This document shows positions 5,361-6,582 of a DNA stretch of 6,582 bases, one piece after another. Under the pieces are notes generated by a model. It saw only the letters and a list, made by a program, of their open reading frames with translations. It did not search any database and was not told the origin of the DNA. The stretch is taken from NCBI GenBank assembly GCA_029068025.1, contig JAIEDJ010000294.1, positions 1 to 6,582 on the forward strand, given 5' to 3'. A program made the position numbers and the translations under genes. The DNA is from Oscillospiraceae bacterium (lineage in GTDB: Bacteria; Bacillota; Clostridia; Oscillospirales; Ruminococcaceae). The number at the start of each line of letters is the position of its first letter. The first letter of the stretch is position 1.

Positions 5361-5860
5361 CAGTTCAGAATATTGATATTTCTCCGGCGCTGCCCTCCGA
5401 CGCGGAGGAGATCGCGGAGATATACCGTTCGTTGATCGGTATGCCCGGCTGTACGTGGGACGATCACTATCCGACTATCGAATTTGTGCGGCGTGATATC
5501 GAAAACGGGAATATGTTCAAGGCGGTCGTTGGCGGGAAGATCGCCGGGGCGGCTTACTGTGGGGATTATGAGGAACGGCGCGTTCTCGAATGCTTTGAGG
5601 GATTTGAAAAGCTTGGAGAATTCGGACGCGTGGGAGTTCGGAAGGAGTTTCACAGAACGGGAATAGCGCAGGCGCTGCTGGGATCTCTCAAGGAAAACGC
5701 TAAAGGGCGCGGGTATACCGGTATCGCGCTGTTGGTCGGCAGAAAGAATGACGCGGCTATGGCGCTTTATGAGAAGCTCGGCTTTAAGCGCGTCGGCGAG
5801 AGCGATATTTACGATACCGAATGGTATTGTTATTTGTGTAAATTGTTGGAGGACGACTAA
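5357..5860 (+). CDS. GNAT family N-acetyltransferase
   Basis: A 167-residue single-domain GNAT enzyme that should move an acetyl group from acetyl-CoA to an amine; the acceptor cannot be read from the sequence. The N-terminal part has the usual IDISPALPSDAEEIAEIY start of the fold (6-23). A beta strand ends in GRVGVRKEF (90-98), followed by HRTGIAQALL (99-108), the acetyl-CoA pyrophosphate loop (R-x-x-G-x-A form). NDAAMALYEKLGFKRVGE (131-148) is the classical motif B. The start overlaps the stop of the CrtO-like gene by 4 bp (ATGA), with GGAGG (5342-5346) 10 nt upstream, so both are likely translated in a coupled way. No signal peptide, so cytosolic. The yicC start lies 1 bp beyond its stop codon. 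Confidence 0.93.
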   Translation: MTVQNIDISPALPSDAEEIAEIYRSLIGMPGCTWDDHYPTIEFVRRDIENGNMFKAVVGGKIAGAAYCGDYEERRVLECFEGFEKLGEFGRVGVRKEFHRTGIAQALLGSLKENAKGRGYTGIALLVGRKNDAAMALYEKLGFKRVGESDIYDTEWYCYLCKLLEDD

Positions 5861-5861
5861 A

Positions 5862-6582
5862 ATGATCAAGAGTATGACAGGCTTCGGCAGAGGTCACGCC
5901 GTGCTGAACGGACGGGATATCACCGTGGAGATACGCGCGGTCAATCACAGATACTATGAGTTTTCGTGCAGACTGCCGAGGGCGTTTTCGTTCGCGGAGG
6001 AAAAGCTGAAATCGCTGCTCCAGGGGAGGATATCGCGCGGAAAGCTGGAGGTGTCGGTTCTGGTTCAGAACGTCACCGCAGTTTCGGAAAAGATCACCGC
6101 GAACAAGGAGGTCATCGGCGCGTATGTGTCGGCGCTCCGCGAGATCAAGGACGAATTCGGGCTTGCGGATGATCTGTCGCTGTCTGCGGTTATGAGGCTG
6201 CCAGACGCGTTTACCGTTGTAAAAGCGGAAACGGACGAGGATCAGCTCTGGGAGGATCTGAAAACTGTCGCCGAGGAAGCGCTCGGGAACTTTATCACAA
6301 TGCGCGAGAACGAGGGCGCGCGCATGAAGGCGGATATCTCCGCGCGGCTGGATGTTATCGAGAAGAACGTCGCGTTTGTCGAGGAACGTTCGCCGATGAT
6401 CGTGGAGGCTTACCGCAAGCGGCTGTACGACAGAATGTGCGAGGTGCTTGAGGGCAAGGCGGCGGATGAGAACCGCATAATGCTCGAAGCCGGCATATTT
6501 TCCGAAAAGACCGCCGTCGATGAGGAAACAGTCCGCCTGCGCTCACATCTCGCGCAGTTCCGTGAAATGCTAGAGAGCGCCG
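5862..6582 (+). CDS. yicC: YicC/YloC family endoribonuclease, N-terminal part (cut by window edge)
   Basis: The start of a YicC/YloC family protein, a widely conserved endoribonuclease that in Escherichia coli affects small RNA turnover. The window ends after 240 codons; the family usually has about 290 residues, so roughly 50 are missing, including the conserved C-terminal end. Signatures visible are MIKSMTGFGRG (1-11) and EIRAVNHRYYEFSCRLPR (23-40), followed by the long helical middle region. There is no frameshift within the visible part. Start: ATG 5862, with GGAGG (5848-5852) inside the end of the GNAT gene 9 nt upstream. In many Firmicutes yicC is followed by remA (DUF370), gmk and rpoZ, so these are expected just beyond the window. 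The gene is probably read from the same transcript as its upstream neighbours. Confidence 0.93.
   Translation, partial: MIKSMTGFGRGHAVLNGRDITVEIRAVNHRYYEFSCRLPRAFSFAEEKLKSLLQGRISRGKLEVSVLVQNVTAVSEKITANKEVIGAYVSALREIKDEFGLADDLSLSAVMRLPDAFTVVKAETDEDQLWEDLKTVAEEALGNFITMRENEGARMKADISARLDVIEKNVAFVEERSPMIVEAYRKRLYDRMCEVLEGKAADENRIMLEAGIFSEKTAVDEETVRLRSHLAQFREMLESA

Overview
The window looks like chromosomal DNA from a spore-forming (or formerly spore-forming) member of the class Clostridia, most likely a Ruminococcus-like member of the Oscillospiraceae. The reasons are strong AGGAGG-type ribosome binding sites, a clear SpoIIID orthologue, the Firmicute style of the ribosomal protein S2 and EF-Ts genes, and a YicC/YloC gene closing a tightly packed run. 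No transposase, integrase, phage gene, CRISPR array, rRNA or tRNA was seen.

Left part (1-1874, + strand): the translation operon rpsB-tsf (ribosomal protein S2 and elongation factor Ts). It is preceded by a leader of about 140 nt with several small hairpins, and the two genes are separated by 82 nt that could fold into two weak hairpins.

Middle (1875-2513): tsf is followed by a 218-bp gap that holds an unusual nested inverted repeat of about 200 bp. Each end of the repeat is itself a 13-bp hairpin. The right-hand hairpin runs into six T residues and is the likely rpsB-tsf terminator. The T-run touches the stop codon of spoIIID, which points the other way. spoIIID (minus strand) has a TTG start, a strong ribosome binding site and a close match to a sigma-E promoter. 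Divergent from it, within the same 163 bp, is an almost perfect sigma-A promoter (TTGACT, 17 bp, TATAAT).

Right part (2535-6582, + strand): that sigma-A promoter appears to drive six closely packed genes: an uncharacterised protein, a cysteine-rich DUF3795 protein, a PLP-dependent methionine gamma-lyase/aluminium-resistance family protein, a membrane protein resembling the CrtO acyltransferase family, a GNAT acetyltransferase, and the start of yicC (cut by the window edge). Three junctions are 4-bp ATGA overlaps, one gap is 1 bp and one is 29 bp, which suggests co-transcription and translational coupling. The products do not form an obvious single pathway. The closest to a new system is this coupled set of poorly known genes, plus the switch-like repeat between tsf and spoIIID. 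Neither is proven by the sequence alone.
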